A program made the position numbers and the translations under genes. DNA of 46,334 bases from a virus: the IMG/VR virus record IMGVR_UViG_3300039106_000596, positions 1-46,334 of that record; one strand, given 5' to 3'. Under the pieces are notes generated by a model. It ran no database searches, had not been told where the DNA came from, and saw only the letters and a list, made by a program, of their open reading frames with translations. This document shows positions 1 through 8,891 of the stretch, piece after piece. Position 1 is the first letter of the stretch. The number at the start of each line of letters is the position of its first letter.

Positions 1-1310
1 TACCACTAGTTCCTGATGAACCATCTGTACCTGATGTACCTGAAGTTCCACTAGTACCTGAAGTTCCGCTAGTACCTGAAGTACCACTTGAACCATCTGT
101 ACCTGATGTACCTGATGTACCTGAAGTACCACTAGTACCTGAAGTACCACTTGAACCATCTGTACCTGAAGTTCCACTAGTACCTGAAGTACCACTTGAA
201 CCATCTGTTCCACTTGTACCGTTAGTTCCTGAAATTCCGCTAGTACCTGAAGTACCGCTAGTTCCTGAAGAACCGTCAACACCACTAATTCCACTTGTAC
301 CTGATGTTCCTGAAGAACCTGATGTTCCTGATGTTCCTGATGAACCACTAGTTCCGTCTGTTCCTGAGCTTCCGCTAGTTCCTGAACTACCTGATGTACC
401 ATCTATACCACTTGAACCTGAAGTTCCATCCGTACCACTAGAACCTGATGTTCCTGAACTACCTGATGTACCATCTATACCACTTGAACCTGAAGTTCCG
501 TCTGTTCCTGAGCTTCCGCTAGTTCCTGAACTACCTGATGTACCATCCGTTCCGCTTGAACCTGAAGTTCCTGATGAACCTGATGTACCATCTATTCCAC
601 TTGAACCTGAAGTTCCTGAAGAACCTGAAGAACCTGAAGAACCGCTAGTTCCATCAGTACCACTAGAACCTGATGTTCCTGAACTACCTGATGTACCATC
701 TACACCACTAACTCCTGAGGTACCACTTGTTCCGTCTGTTCCTGAACTACCGCTAGTTCCTGATGAACCTGAAGTACCATCCGTTCCTGAGCTACCGCTA
801 GTTCCTGATGAACCTGAAGTACCATCCGTTCCTGAGCTACCGCTAGTTCCTGATGAACCGCTAGTACCGTTTGTACCATCTACTCCAGATAATCCACTAG
901 TCCCTGAAGAACCACTTGTTCCGTCTGTTCCTGAACTTCCACTAGTTCCTGAACTACCTGATGTACCATCCGTCCCACTTGAACCTGAAGTTCCGTCTGT
1001 TCCTGAGCTTCCGCTAGTTCCTGATGTACCATCCGTTCCTGAGCTTCCGCTAGTTCCTGATGTACCATCTGTTCCACTTGAACCCGAAGTACCTGAAGAA
1101 CCACTTGTTCCGTCTGTTCCTGAAGAACCACTTGTTCCGTCTGTTCCTGAGCTTCCGCTAGTTCCTGAAGTACCATCCGTTCCACTTGAACCCGATGTTC
1201 CTGAAGAACCGTCAATACCACTAACACCTGAGGTACCACTTGTTCCTGAAGAACCATCAATACCACTAACACCTGACGTACCACTTGTACCTGAAGTTCC
1301 CGTTCCACCT
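1..1310 (-). repeat. Degenerate 9-nt repeat array encoding Gly-X-Y triplets
   Basis: About 145 consecutive 9-nt units, read on the minus strand as GGN-ACN/TCN-TCN/AGT-type codons. They form larger near-identical blocks. A 45-bp unit is tandemly duplicated at 769-813 and 814-858. A 47-bp stretch starting at 381 recurs exactly at 453, an offset of 72 bp (eight triplets). All offsets seen keep the Gly-X-Y frame. The array is coding, not intergenic. Confidence 0.9.
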
Positions 1311-2167
1311 GTAAAATTAATTATTACATTACCGTCTCCGTTATTAATAACTGAAGCACCTGAAAATGTCATACCTGTAACGTTTGTTGCCGTTACACCT
1401 GACGTGGCATCATAAACCGTAAGAGGACTACCCCCACCACCTGAAGTAAATCCAGTTACCTGAATATCCTCACCAAGTGAATTGGTTAAAGTTAAAGTTT
1501 GACTACCTGAGTTATACGTACCACCTGTAATAGGAGCAGTTAACCCTGTAATTGTGATAGTACCACCAGTATTATTATATAAATCTAAATCTGAGGTACC
1601 TGAAAAATATGTACCTCCTGTAATTTGAATGTCGGTTCCATAAAATATTTTCCAACGAGCATTTTCTCTTGTCGTACCATCAACACCTTCAATTGTTGAG
1701 CCAGTCCAAGCATTAATGAAATCTCTACCCGCTTGTGTCCTAGCTTGAACCGTTGTTGAATTTGTATCTATAGTAAATCCAGAATTACCTGATTGAGCAG
1801 CAACTGCATCCCACAATACCTCGTAATTAGGTATTGAATATTGGTAAACGGTTTCAGTTTCTTGTACAAAAACTTGCATACCAAGTCTTCTTCGACCTGA
1901 AGAAATATTATCCGAATTTAAAGTTAACGTTGTCCAAGAAAGTCCCGCATTATTACCAATATTAATTTGAATTGGTATTGTGTTGGCGGATAATTGTTGT
2001 AATCCTGTACCACTAAAAGTTAATTGTAGGTCATCAAGATTCCAAACTTCACTATAACCCCCAACAATTGAAATTGAAAAAGTAGTACCTTGAGTAAGGG
2101 TTCTTGAAACTCCGTATGGTGCAGATAACTGTGCTGCCGCGGTAGGATTTTTATATACAAATGACAT
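1..2167 (-). CDS. Collagen-like tail fibre or appendage protein, C-terminus outside window
   Basis: An open frame starts at the ATG at 2165-2167 and stays open to the left edge, giving 722 complete codons with no stop, so the C-terminus is missing. The first ~285 residues are a non-repetitive, beta-rich-looking region (starting MSFVYKNPTAAAQLSAPYG). It includes short TGGTYxSG-type repeats around residues 180-230. From about residue 286 to the edge the protein is uninterrupted Gly-X-Y triplets, mostly G-T-S, G-S-S and G-T-D with a few G-V-S/G-I-D. This is collagen-like, but with Thr/Ser/Asp where Pro is usual. Collagen-like repeats in phages form trimeric fibre shafts, so this is most likely a distal fibre whose receptor-binding tip lies beyond the window. 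It is the last gene of the tail-periphery run. No TATTTAT box precedes it; the leader between 2168 and 2193 is short, so it is probably co-transcribed with the Thr/Pro-rich gene. Confidence 0.8.
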   Translation of the reverse strand, partial: MSFVYKNPTAAAQLSAPYGVSRTLTQGTTFSISIVGGYSEVWNLDDLQLTFSGTGLQQLSANTIPIQINIGNNAGLSWTTLTLNSDNISSGRRRLGMQVFVQETETVYQYSIPNYEVLWDAVAAQSGNSGFTIDTNSTTVQARTQAGRDFINAWTGSTIEGVDGTTRENARWKIFYGTDIQITGGTYFSGTSDLDLYNNTGGTITITGLTAPITGGTYNSGSQTLTLTNSLGEDIQVTGFTSGGGGSPLTVYDATSGVTATNVTGMTFSGASVINNGDGNVIINFTGGTGTSGTSGTSGVSGIDGSSGTSGTSGVSGIDGSSGTSGSSGTDGTSGTSGSSGTDGTSGSSGTDGTSGSSGTSGSSGTDGTSGTSGSSGTDGTSGTSGSSGTDGTSGSSGTDGTSGSSGTSGSSGTDGTSGSSGTSGLSGVDGTNGTSGSSGTSGSSGTDGTSGSSGTSGSSGTDGTSGSSGTSGSSGTDGTSGTSGVSGVDGTSGSSGTSGSSGTDGTSGSSGSSGSSGTSGSSGIDGTSGSSGTSGSSGTDGTSGSSGTSGSSGTDGTSGSSGIDGTSGSSGTSGSSGTDGTSGSSGIDGTSGSSGTSGSSGTDGTSGSSGTSGTSGSSGTSGTSGISGVDGSSGTSGTSGTSGISGTNGTSGTDGSSGTSGTSGTSGTDGSSGTSGTSGTSGTSGTSGTDGSSGTSGTSGTSGTSGTSGTSGTDGSSGTSG
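769..858 (-). repeat. Tandem 45-bp duplication inside the fibre repeat
   Basis: Two apparently identical 45-bp copies (769-813 and 814-858), each encoding five Gly-X-Y triplets. This is a sign of recent in-frame expansion by slippage or unequal recombination. Confidence 0.85.
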
Positions 2168-2193
2168 CGTCTATGTTTTTCTCTTTAATTTTA

Positions 2194-3378
2194 TTATGAT
2201 TTCGTATCACCTCTAAAGTAATATGTCTGAGTTAATGGTGTTGCCGCAGGTATTAGTAAGTTAGGTGAAATCCAAACTACCCTATATTGTCCCGCAGGTA
2301 TTGCCGCTCCGCTAGTAACATTAACATCATAAGCCAAAGTAATAGATGCTACCGCAGGAATACCGTTCTCAATATCCTGTCCACAAACAGTCGTTCCAAC
2401 ATCTATTGTGTAGTTGTTAACAGAACCTCCAATACCATTTAATGGTAACCATATTGAATAGAAATATTTAATGTTTGGATTTACATGTGTTGTAGGTATT
2501 ACAGGTATAGAACCAAAAGCATATTGACTTAGACTACAACCCGAATATGTGCCAGGTGTTTGTAGTATTGGTCCCGATAATGTTATTGGTGTTACGAAAT
2601 TACCACCACCACTTATAAATGAAGGTTGGTGAGCATACACGTTTAAGTCATTATCATAATTTCCACCAGAGTTGTTTGGTACTCCAACACTATAATAACT
2701 ACCCCAATCAACAGCTCCATTTGCAATCGCATAATTTAATAAAGTAGTATCGTCACCACCATCTTGAGGTTCTGCGAAGATATATGCCGAGAATGGTGAA
2801 TTACTTGGTGTAGGTGTTTGAGTTAATGTAGGAGTGTTAGTTGGAGTTACGCTTGCGGTATTAGTTGGAGTTGCGGTATTAGTTGGTGTTACAGTAGGTG
2901 TTGTAGTACTAGCTGGAGTTGTACTTGGTGTCGCAGTTAACGTTGTAGTAGTTGTTGGTGTTGCGGTATTGGTTGGAGTATTAGTTGGAGTCGTAGTGCT
3001 AACTGGAGTTGTACTTGGAGTCGCAGTTAATGTTGTTGTAGGTGTAGGTGTTTGAGTGTTAGTAGGTGTAGGTGTTGGCGTTTGAGTCGCCCCTGTCATT
3101 GGGTCAGTTTGAGTAGGAGTTGGAGTAACAGTTGGTGTTGTAGTTGGTGAAGGGGTAACACATTCAAGAGTTATTACAACCCCATTAAGCATTTCATTTC
3201 TTGTTTGTGCCGAGTAATAAATAATATTATCAACATAAACATTAAATGGTCCTAAAGCATTTGAATTTGAAGCTAGTCTAACAATATAACTAGTACAGCC
3301 AGTAATCGTCAGTTGTTGTTCGATTTCTGTACCGCATCCAGGGGCTTCGTTTGTAACTAATATAGAGTATGTGGACAT
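2194..3378 (-). CDS. Structural protein with Thr/Pro-rich mucin-like stalk
   Basis: 394 aa, ATG at 3376-3378. It has three parts: an N-terminal small domain (residues ~1-75, with paired cysteines), a long low-complexity linker (~77-195) of T-P/T-N/T-Q/S-T repeats with an internal near-duplicate (TATPSTTP followed by V/A-STTTPT), and a C-terminal globular region (~196-394) with a GGG-containing, aromatic-rich sequence. No catalytic motif is recognisable. The architecture fits an extended adhesin or stalk displayed at the tail periphery, and the Thr-rich linker could be O-glycosylated in a Bacteroidota host (inference). A TATTTATTA box sits 14 nt before the start codon. It lies between a small structural gene and the collagen-like fibre. 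The detailed function is unknown. Confidence 0.7.
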   Translation of the reverse strand: MSTYSILVTNEAPGCGTEIEQQLTITGCTSYIVRLASNSNALGPFNVYVDNIIYYSAQTRNEMLNGVVITLECVTPSPTTTPTVTPTPTQTDPMTGATQTPTPTPTNTQTPTPTTTLTATPSTTPVSTTTPTNTPTNTATPTTTTTLTATPSTTPASTTTPTVTPTNTATPTNTASVTPTNTPTLTQTPTPSNSPFSAYIFAEPQDGGDDTTLLNYAIANGAVDWGSYYSVGVPNNSGGNYDNDLNVYAHQPSFISGGGNFVTPITLSGPILQTPGTYSGCSLSQYAFGSIPVIPTTHVNPNIKYFYSIWLPLNGIGGSVNNYTIDVGTTVCGQDIENGIPAVASITLAYDVNVTSGAAIPAGQYRVVWISPNLLIPAATPLTQTYYFRGDTKS

Positions 3379-3392
3379 TCGATGTTTTTATT

Positions 3393-3401
3393 TAATAAAT
3401 A
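3393..3401 (-). promoter_or_regulatory. Candidate late-promoter box TATTTATTA
   Basis: The minus strand reads TATTTATTA, 14 nt upstream of the ATG of the Thr/Pro-rich protein gene. The same 9-mer is found before the 1702-aa and 1677-aa genes. The promoter role is inferred from recurrence only. Confidence 0.45.
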
Positions 3402-3448
3402 CCACAACAATACTATTTCAATTCAACGAATTAAAAATATTGGAAACT

Positions 3449-3775
3449 TTACTGAAGAGTGAAAAGACAATTCGCTTCTTGAATGTCGATATTAACAACA
3501 CAAGACGCCAATTCTATTGTAATTTGGAAAGTACAACCAAAAGTACATTGTAATAATTTAAAAATGCTACACCCATTATTATCTGTTAACGTTAACATGA
3601 TTTCAGGTGCGGTATTGAATATAGAAGGTATTACCGTATTATATTCAATAATGGGTGGAACAGGTCCCGTATTAATAGTACCGAGTAAAGTTTGGTAATT
3701 TCCGTATACATCTGAAATGTATACGTCAATAGGATAAGTTCCTCCTGATATTTCGGTTATTCTTACTTGTGTCAT
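3449..3775 (-). CDS. Small cysteine-containing structural protein, unknown role
   Basis: 108 aa, starting at the ATG at 3773-3775 (MTQVRITEISGG). The start overlaps the stop of the upstream 711-aa gene as ATGA, a typical translational-coupling junction. A TTG three codons earlier (3784) is in frame but less likely as the start. The protein is beta-rich in appearance, with a GGTYPIDVYISD segment and several cysteines (GCSIF, LLQCTFGC, LASC, EANC). The segment resembles in style the N-terminal GPFNVYVD region of the next gene, so both may carry the same small beta-domain (weak inference). Its position among adhesin-like genes suggests a tail-periphery component. No function can be assigned. Confidence 0.7.
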   Translation of the reverse strand: MTQVRITEISGGTYPIDVYISDVYGNYQTLLGTINTGPVPPIIEYNTVIPSIFNTAPEIMLTLTDNNGCSIFKLLQCTFGCTFQITIELASCVVNIDIQEANCLFTLQ

Positions 3776-5907
3776 GTCAAACAAATTGTATCATAAACGA
3801 TTAATAACTCAACAATGATTTCTTGACCATCCAAAGTATTACTATTTGGATTGGTTTCGATTGTTATTTGATTATTACCTGAATCTACGGTAACATTTCC
3901 AATACCAGGTATTGTTTGTAACAAACTAACAACCGTATCGTAGTATTCATTATCAGTTGGCGCAACAACTAATGAAGTAGTTGTAAAGAAAGTATCACTC
4001 GCAGTTAAACCTAACGGATTAACAGAAACATTCACAGTGTAAGTCGCAGAAATTAAACTACAACTTGTATTACCCGATGTTAAATCATCAAATCCATCAT
4101 TTAACATTTGTAACAAACCATATTTCGTTTGTGATTGGATGTTAAACACTTCTGACCCCATCACATATGTTTGGTAAGAAGCATAATTTGCATCACAAGC
4201 AATGTCTGTAAATCTTTGTAATGAACATCCATTACTATCTATAATGGTAACATTATATGTCCCTGCAGTAAGTCCACTCACTTGAATTTGTTGTGGGTCG
4301 TTTGGTACATTAGGTGACCAAACATATGTAAATGGAGGTTCTCCTGAAGAAATAAACGCAGTTATTGAACCATTCGAACCATTACCACAAGATGTATTAT
4401 ATAAACTGTAATTTAACGAAGGACTTTCATTCACATAAACTTGTAATGTCTGAGTACAACCTGTATTATCAATAACCGTAATAGTATGTTGACCTGATGA
4501 CACGTTATTGAATGTCACGGCTGATTGTGAAGTATCCAACAGATTTACCAAACCATCCAACGAATAATCATATGGAGGTTCACCACCAGTTGTTTTGGTC
4601 ACAGTTATGTATCCATTATTTTGATTACAAGTAGTCCCTGTTGTTTGTGTTGAAATCGTGAATGTATTTGTTGCAATTAAAGTCACCTCATCCATGTAAA
4701 AACAACCTGAAGCATCCGCAACTGAGACCGTATATGTTCCCGAATATAAATTAGAAAATAATTGATTTGTTTGTGAATTGGCAACATTTAAAACATTACC
4801 ATTAGGGTAAATTAATGTATAAGTATATGGTGATGTTCCCCCATTTACCGCAACACTAATAGAACCACCATTACTAGAACATGTTGAACCTTGAGTGTTT
4901 ATATTTACGGATGTTATTCCATTTGGCGAAGTTAATACGGTTCCTTGAGTAAACGTACATAAACCTGCGTCAGTAACACTTATACTATAATTACCTGGTG
5001 ATAGTCCAGATATTGTCCAACTTGTTGCATACTGAACCACAACGTCTCCTGTTGATGCGGAATAATAATAAGGAGCAGTTCCACCCGTAATTTGAATTGT
5101 TAATACACCGTCGGCAGAAAAACAACTAGGTTGAGTTGCAGTAAATGTCCCAAAACCAAGAGGAGCGATATTATTAATGGTTGCAGTCTCAGTTTTAACA
5201 CACCCATAACCATCAGTAACATCAACAGAATAAATCCCCGCAGTTAAACCTGTTAGAGTAGACCCCGTCGCACTTGTACTCCAAGAATAACTAAAAGGTG
5301 GGTGACCTGTTAACCCTGTAACCATGATTTTACCAAACGGACTTCCACCACAAGAAGAGTTTGGTACCACATATAAACCATAGTTTAATAATGGAGAATC
5401 TTCAACAATAAAGTTAGAAGTTTGTGAGGTACATCCACCCAAGTCTTCAACGGTCATATAATATGTTCCCGCAGTTAAACTACCAAATACAACTGTCTGT
5501 TGGTTGGTAACCGCAGATTGTGAAAATACACCATCTCCATGGTATAAATAAAAATTGGTCGATGAATAATCCGATGTTGAAGTTCCTGTCACAGAACCGT
5601 TATTTAATCCACATGTTGTATCTAACACAGATACAATACTACCACACACCCCACTTGATATGGGGATGTTAATGTAAAATTCGGCGTTTGTTGGCAATGA
5701 ACTATCATTAACCCTAACCGCATATGTTGTGGCACTTAACCCTGTCTTAATCGCAGGTAATGTAGTTACAATATCAGGAGATAAAACAGGACTTAACCAA
5801 TCAACAGTATATGGTGGAGTACCACCAGTCAATGATAAACTGATTGAACCTGAATTAGTGTTTGAACAGTCTCCCGTTACCGATATGTTATAGTTAAAAA
5901 CTGACAT
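3772..5907 (-). CDS. SprB-repeat tail protein
   Basis: 711 aa. At least six, probably seven, tandem ~80-residue repeats fill residues ~5-580. Each has the order Cys - N/SGSI - GG(T/E)PPYxY - SGLxAGxYxVxVxDxxGC. This matches the SprB repeat family known from Bacteroidota gliding-motility adhesins and other surface proteins. Residues ~580-711 are a different C-terminal module (DTFFT ... PTDNEYYDTVVSLL ... ending YDTICLT) that resembles the end of the neighbouring 994-aa protein. The start codon overlaps the upstream stop as TAATG, and the stop overlaps the next ATG. No signal peptide is seen, as expected for a virion protein. The likely role is an extended tail appendage or adhesin contacting the host surface. 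The repeat family is secure; the role is inferred. Confidence 0.85.
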   Translation of the reverse strand: MSVFNYNISVTGDCSNTNSGSISLSLTGGTPPYTVDWLSPVLSPDIVTTLPAIKTGLSATTYAVRVNDSSLPTNAEFYINIPISSGVCGSIVSVLDTTCGLNNGSVTGTSTSDYSSTNFYLYHGDGVFSQSAVTNQQTVVFGSLTAGTYYMTVEDLGGCTSQTSNFIVEDSPLLNYGLYVVPNSSCGGSPFGKIMVTGLTGHPPFSYSWSTSATGSTLTGLTAGIYSVDVTDGYGCVKTETATINNIAPLGFGTFTATQPSCFSADGVLTIQITGGTAPYYYSASTGDVVVQYATSWTISGLSPGNYSISVTDAGLCTFTQGTVLTSPNGITSVNINTQGSTCSSNGGSISVAVNGGTSPYTYTLIYPNGNVLNVANSQTNQLFSNLYSGTYTVSVADASGCFYMDEVTLIATNTFTISTQTTGTTCNQNNGYITVTKTTGGEPPYDYSLDGLVNLLDTSQSAVTFNNVSSGQHTITVIDNTGCTQTLQVYVNESPSLNYSLYNTSCGNGSNGSITAFISSGEPPFTYVWSPNVPNDPQQIQVSGLTAGTYNVTIIDSNGCSLQRFTDIACDANYASYQTYVMGSEVFNIQSQTKYGLLQMLNDGFDDLTSGNTSCSLISATYTVNVSVNPLGLTASDTFFTTTSLVVAPTDNEYYDTVVSLLQTIPGIGNVTVDSGNNQITIETNPNSNTLDGQEIIVELLIVYDTICLT

Positions 5908-8891
5908 TATATACTACAATCTATATTAATATTTATTCCGACATTTAAAACCACGGTTTCTTGTAAGTTTTGAGGTAAGCAATTTAAGTTGGTTATTGTC
6001 AATTCATTACCATTTAAGAAGTAAGTATATCCGTAGTTGTATAATGTAGGTAAATTATCTATCAAAGCATTTCTCCATTCAGTATTTGTCGGAACATCAT
6101 TGTAACCATATCCCGTATAGAATGTTTCTTGTATTAATATATCACCCGCAATTCGTAAGTCAACAAACCATTCAGTTTGAACTGAGTTTTGGTCACATTG
6201 AGTTAATGTTAGCCCACTTGATGATAACATGTTGTTAATTCTGTTTGCCAAAATACTATCAAAGTTTGAAACCGTAATATCACCGTTTAACCATGGATAG
6301 ATATTGAAATCAACGTATTCAGTACTACATGTATAATCAAAAATATTTGAGATGATGAAACATGGGTCGACAGGAACAGGTACGAACTGACACCCTCTTT
6401 GTCTTCTATAAACAAATTTTTGTTTGTGTAATACAGAGTTTTCCAATCTAACCCCACCATTCCAAATGGTTGTTGCAGGAACCATCTGTTCCACCAACTT
6501 AGTCCAATAAGGACCAATACCATTCACGTAATCAATTAACTTTTGATACGTGTACTTGTTGTTAGGTAATCCAACAGTTTGTTCTGATTCAATGTATTTC
6601 CACCAAATAGATTGTAATGTAGGATAACCACCCGTCTTACCATCAGATATGTATTGTCTGTTTCGAGTGTTAATCATATTCTGCCAAAAAGTTTGGGAGA
6701 ATTCAAAGAATGTTTTCTTCTTAGGCTTGGGGTCAACATAAGTCCAATCCACTCCACCTGGTACGGGGTAACCAACCGTTAAACCTGATTCAGGTATCGG
6801 GTAGTCGTAGTTTCTTGATTGTTCCCACACATCATAAACAAGACCTTGACCAGGGTTTAAGAAAATGTCTACGTTTTTAACGTTTAACACTAATTTCTCA
6901 TTATCAACAAAGTAGTACGCATTGTAATCCCCTTGAGTTGAAATCCTAACCTTGTCGTCATCCGCTAACCATGACTTATTATTATCCACAACTTTTTGAA
7001 GTTTAAATCCTTCAGTCATATATGGGAAATCTCTAAATCTATTCAAATAAGTCTGACCATATGTGAATGGTTGTAATTGTGTTTGGATATTAAAGTTTTG
7101 ACCTGTAAACACATTTCCTGTAATTGTAACTTCATCAGGACTTCTATGTTGTGGAGTTTGTTCATACCAACCCGCTCCGATTTGGAAGAAATAGTTTTCA
7201 GTATTAACAGGTGCATTTGGATAACCCTCAAAATCTATAGGGTAATCATCCAATGTGATGTTAACATCTTGGTATGTGGCGTTTGTTGTAAAGGCAGTAA
7301 ATATTTGACCATGAATACTATAAGTTTGACCTACAGCATATGTCGGTGTTTCTTGAACATAAGTTCCACCTGAAATTTGAGCCCATTGAGTATAGAATTG
7401 TTCTAAATTAATTTTTTGGTCAGCCAAATAAATGTGTTCATTGTATTCAATCAAAGAGTCGGGAGCACCAATTAATCTTAATAAAAATTCAACAGACCTT
7501 CTCGTACCTTTTGATTTGAAAAGATAAGATGCATTAAGAATTAAGTTTCTATAATAAGCATAATTTAATTCTGTAGGAGTTAAAGCCCTGGCGTATCCAG
7601 GATAAGTTGGTGTTGCCGTGTTACCAAATACAGACGACAAGAAATCTTCATTTGTAATTGGTGAGAAATTAGATGACCATCCCAAAGTTTGAGATAAATT
7701 AACTAATAACTGTGATGGTATGTCGTTTGATGGATTATAATTTACAGAATTCATGTAAGCCAATCCTTCAATAAATTGTTTTATTTGGTCAAAGCTTCTA
7801 CCGTAGATTTGGAATATTTTTTCAACTTTTCTACCTAAAGTATCAAATTCTTTTAATGAATCTGAAACTAAGAATCTTGAAATTAAATTTGTTTTAAATG
7901 AATCCAATTCAACTGCAATTGATTGAATTTGTTCCAAATAATTATCAAATAAAAACGAACTAATATCTAAGTTCCACGGACCATTTTTTGGCCAAGTCAC
8001 TTGTTGGTAATTCGTATAAGTCTGACCATATTCATTTTGTGCGGGTACTTGGAATACCGCAGTGTATTCAGGTCTAACTAATCTATTCAATAAAAACTTT
8101 TCAACTTCATCAAAATCTTCTTGAAATGACTTATCAACTATATAGTCATTAGGTCTAATCTGATATTCATCGTTGATTGTTGTTGCGGTCGTACCAAATG
8201 GAGCTCCCGAAACATAAAATGTTAGTTCACCTGAAGATAATGTTTGAGATGGAACAAACGCCAATATTTTGAATATGTTATCGTTAATACTAATACAATA
8301 ATCCAAATAAGTCTCAGTTAAATTTCTATACTTAGATGAAATTATTTCTCGTATTGCTAAATTAGTTGTAGCACTAACCGAATAATCAATATCAAACGGG
8401 TTTTTAATACTACTAACATTTACTTTAAAATATGTTTCGTCGTTTTGAACATCATAAAAAATATCATACGCAGTATTTCCAGTCACATAATTACCATTAG
8501 CAAACTGAACGTCTAAAGATGCGGGAAAATAATTAATAATCTTAGTAATTGAAACCCTAAATCTTTCAGATAGGGAACCATACATTGAAAAATTAAGAAC
8601 TTGGGTAATATCAAAGTTAGGATAAACTCTAAATTGAGTTGCCAATATTCTTCGACTTTCTTCAAGACTGTCAATGTTCATAGAATCCAACGTCATAGGT
8701 TCGGAGAAAGCTCCGACATTGAATGTTCTATTAACTTTTTCTGTCACACCTGTGGTAAACTCAAAATTACCTTGCGTAAGTCCTCCACCCTCAACAGTTT
8801 GTAATCCTACAATGTTGTCAGAGAAGGTACCCGCACCATTACCAGGTCTTGGTGGGTAAAAGAATTTAGTATTTTTGGTATTTACCGCCAT
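5907..8891 (-). CDS. Large baseplate wedge/tail protein
   Basis: 994 aa, ATG at 8889-8891 overlapping the upstream stop (TAATG). Residues ~445-480 contain NAYYRNLIL-type helices followed by KSKGTRRSVEFLLRLIG. A K-G-T-x-x-x-(I/V)-E-x-L-L pattern of this kind is found in tail protein I / wedge-type baseplate proteins, which suggests it links the wedge to fibres. Around residues ~800-830 is a conserved-looking LVEQMVPATTIW...GG...EN segment followed by HKQKFVYRRQRGC. The last ~140 residues resemble the C-terminus of the adjacent SprB-repeat protein (ETFYTG ... PTNTEW ... ININIDCSI). Its place after gp6 in the tail run supports a baseplate role, possibly analogous to part of gp7, but the exact T4 equivalent is uncertain. 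Confidence 0.65.
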   Translation of the reverse strand: MAVNTKNTKFFYPPRPGNGAGTFSDNIVGLQTVEGGGLTQGNFEFTTGVTEKVNRTFNVGAFSEPMTLDSMNIDSLEESRRILATQFRVYPNFDITQVLNFSMYGSLSERFRVSITKIINYFPASLDVQFANGNYVTGNTAYDIFYDVQNDETYFKVNVSSIKNPFDIDYSVSATTNLAIREIISSKYRNLTETYLDYCISINDNIFKILAFVPSQTLSSGELTFYVSGAPFGTTATTINDEYQIRPNDYIVDKSFQEDFDEVEKFLLNRLVRPEYTAVFQVPAQNEYGQTYTNYQQVTWPKNGPWNLDISSFLFDNYLEQIQSIAVELDSFKTNLISRFLVSDSLKEFDTLGRKVEKIFQIYGRSFDQIKQFIEGLAYMNSVNYNPSNDIPSQLLVNLSQTLGWSSNFSPITNEDFLSSVFGNTATPTYPGYARALTPTELNYAYYRNLILNASYLFKSKGTRRSVEFLLRLIGAPDSLIEYNEHIYLADQKINLEQFYTQWAQISGGTYVQETPTYAVGQTYSIHGQIFTAFTTNATYQDVNITLDDYPIDFEGYPNAPVNTENYFFQIGAGWYEQTPQHRSPDEVTITGNVFTGQNFNIQTQLQPFTYGQTYLNRFRDFPYMTEGFKLQKVVDNNKSWLADDDKVRISTQGDYNAYYFVDNEKLVLNVKNVDIFLNPGQGLVYDVWEQSRNYDYPIPESGLTVGYPVPGGVDWTYVDPKPKKKTFFEFSQTFWQNMINTRNRQYISDGKTGGYPTLQSIWWKYIESEQTVGLPNNKYTYQKLIDYVNGIGPYWTKLVEQMVPATTIWNGGVRLENSVLHKQKFVYRRQRGCQFVPVPVDPCFIISNIFDYTCSTEYVDFNIYPWLNGDITVSNFDSILANRINNMLSSSGLTLTQCDQNSVQTEWFVDLRIAGDILIQETFYTGYGYNDVPTNTEWRNALIDNLPTLYNYGYTYFLNGNELTITNLNCLPQNLQETVVLNVGININIDCSI

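Noticed and set aside
880-1308. Minus-strand open frame of 142 codons rich in Val, Gln and Leu
   Set aside because: It is an out-of-frame reading of the Gly-X-Y repeat. The collagen-like frame is open from 2167 to the edge and has a sensible N-terminal domain.
1-1310. Possible CRISPR array because of dense short repeats
   Set aside because: Units are 9-nt in-frame codon repeats without unique spacers. They encode a continuous protein.
2834-3055. Plus-strand Val/Gly-rich frame that looks like a membrane protein
   Set aside because: It is the antisense of the Thr/Pro repeat region. All other genes are on the minus strand and nothing supports a plus-strand start.
3776-3784. TTG start for the 108-aa gene at 3784
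   Set aside because: The ATG at 3775 forms an ATGA overlap with the upstream stop, a junction type used elsewhere in the window.
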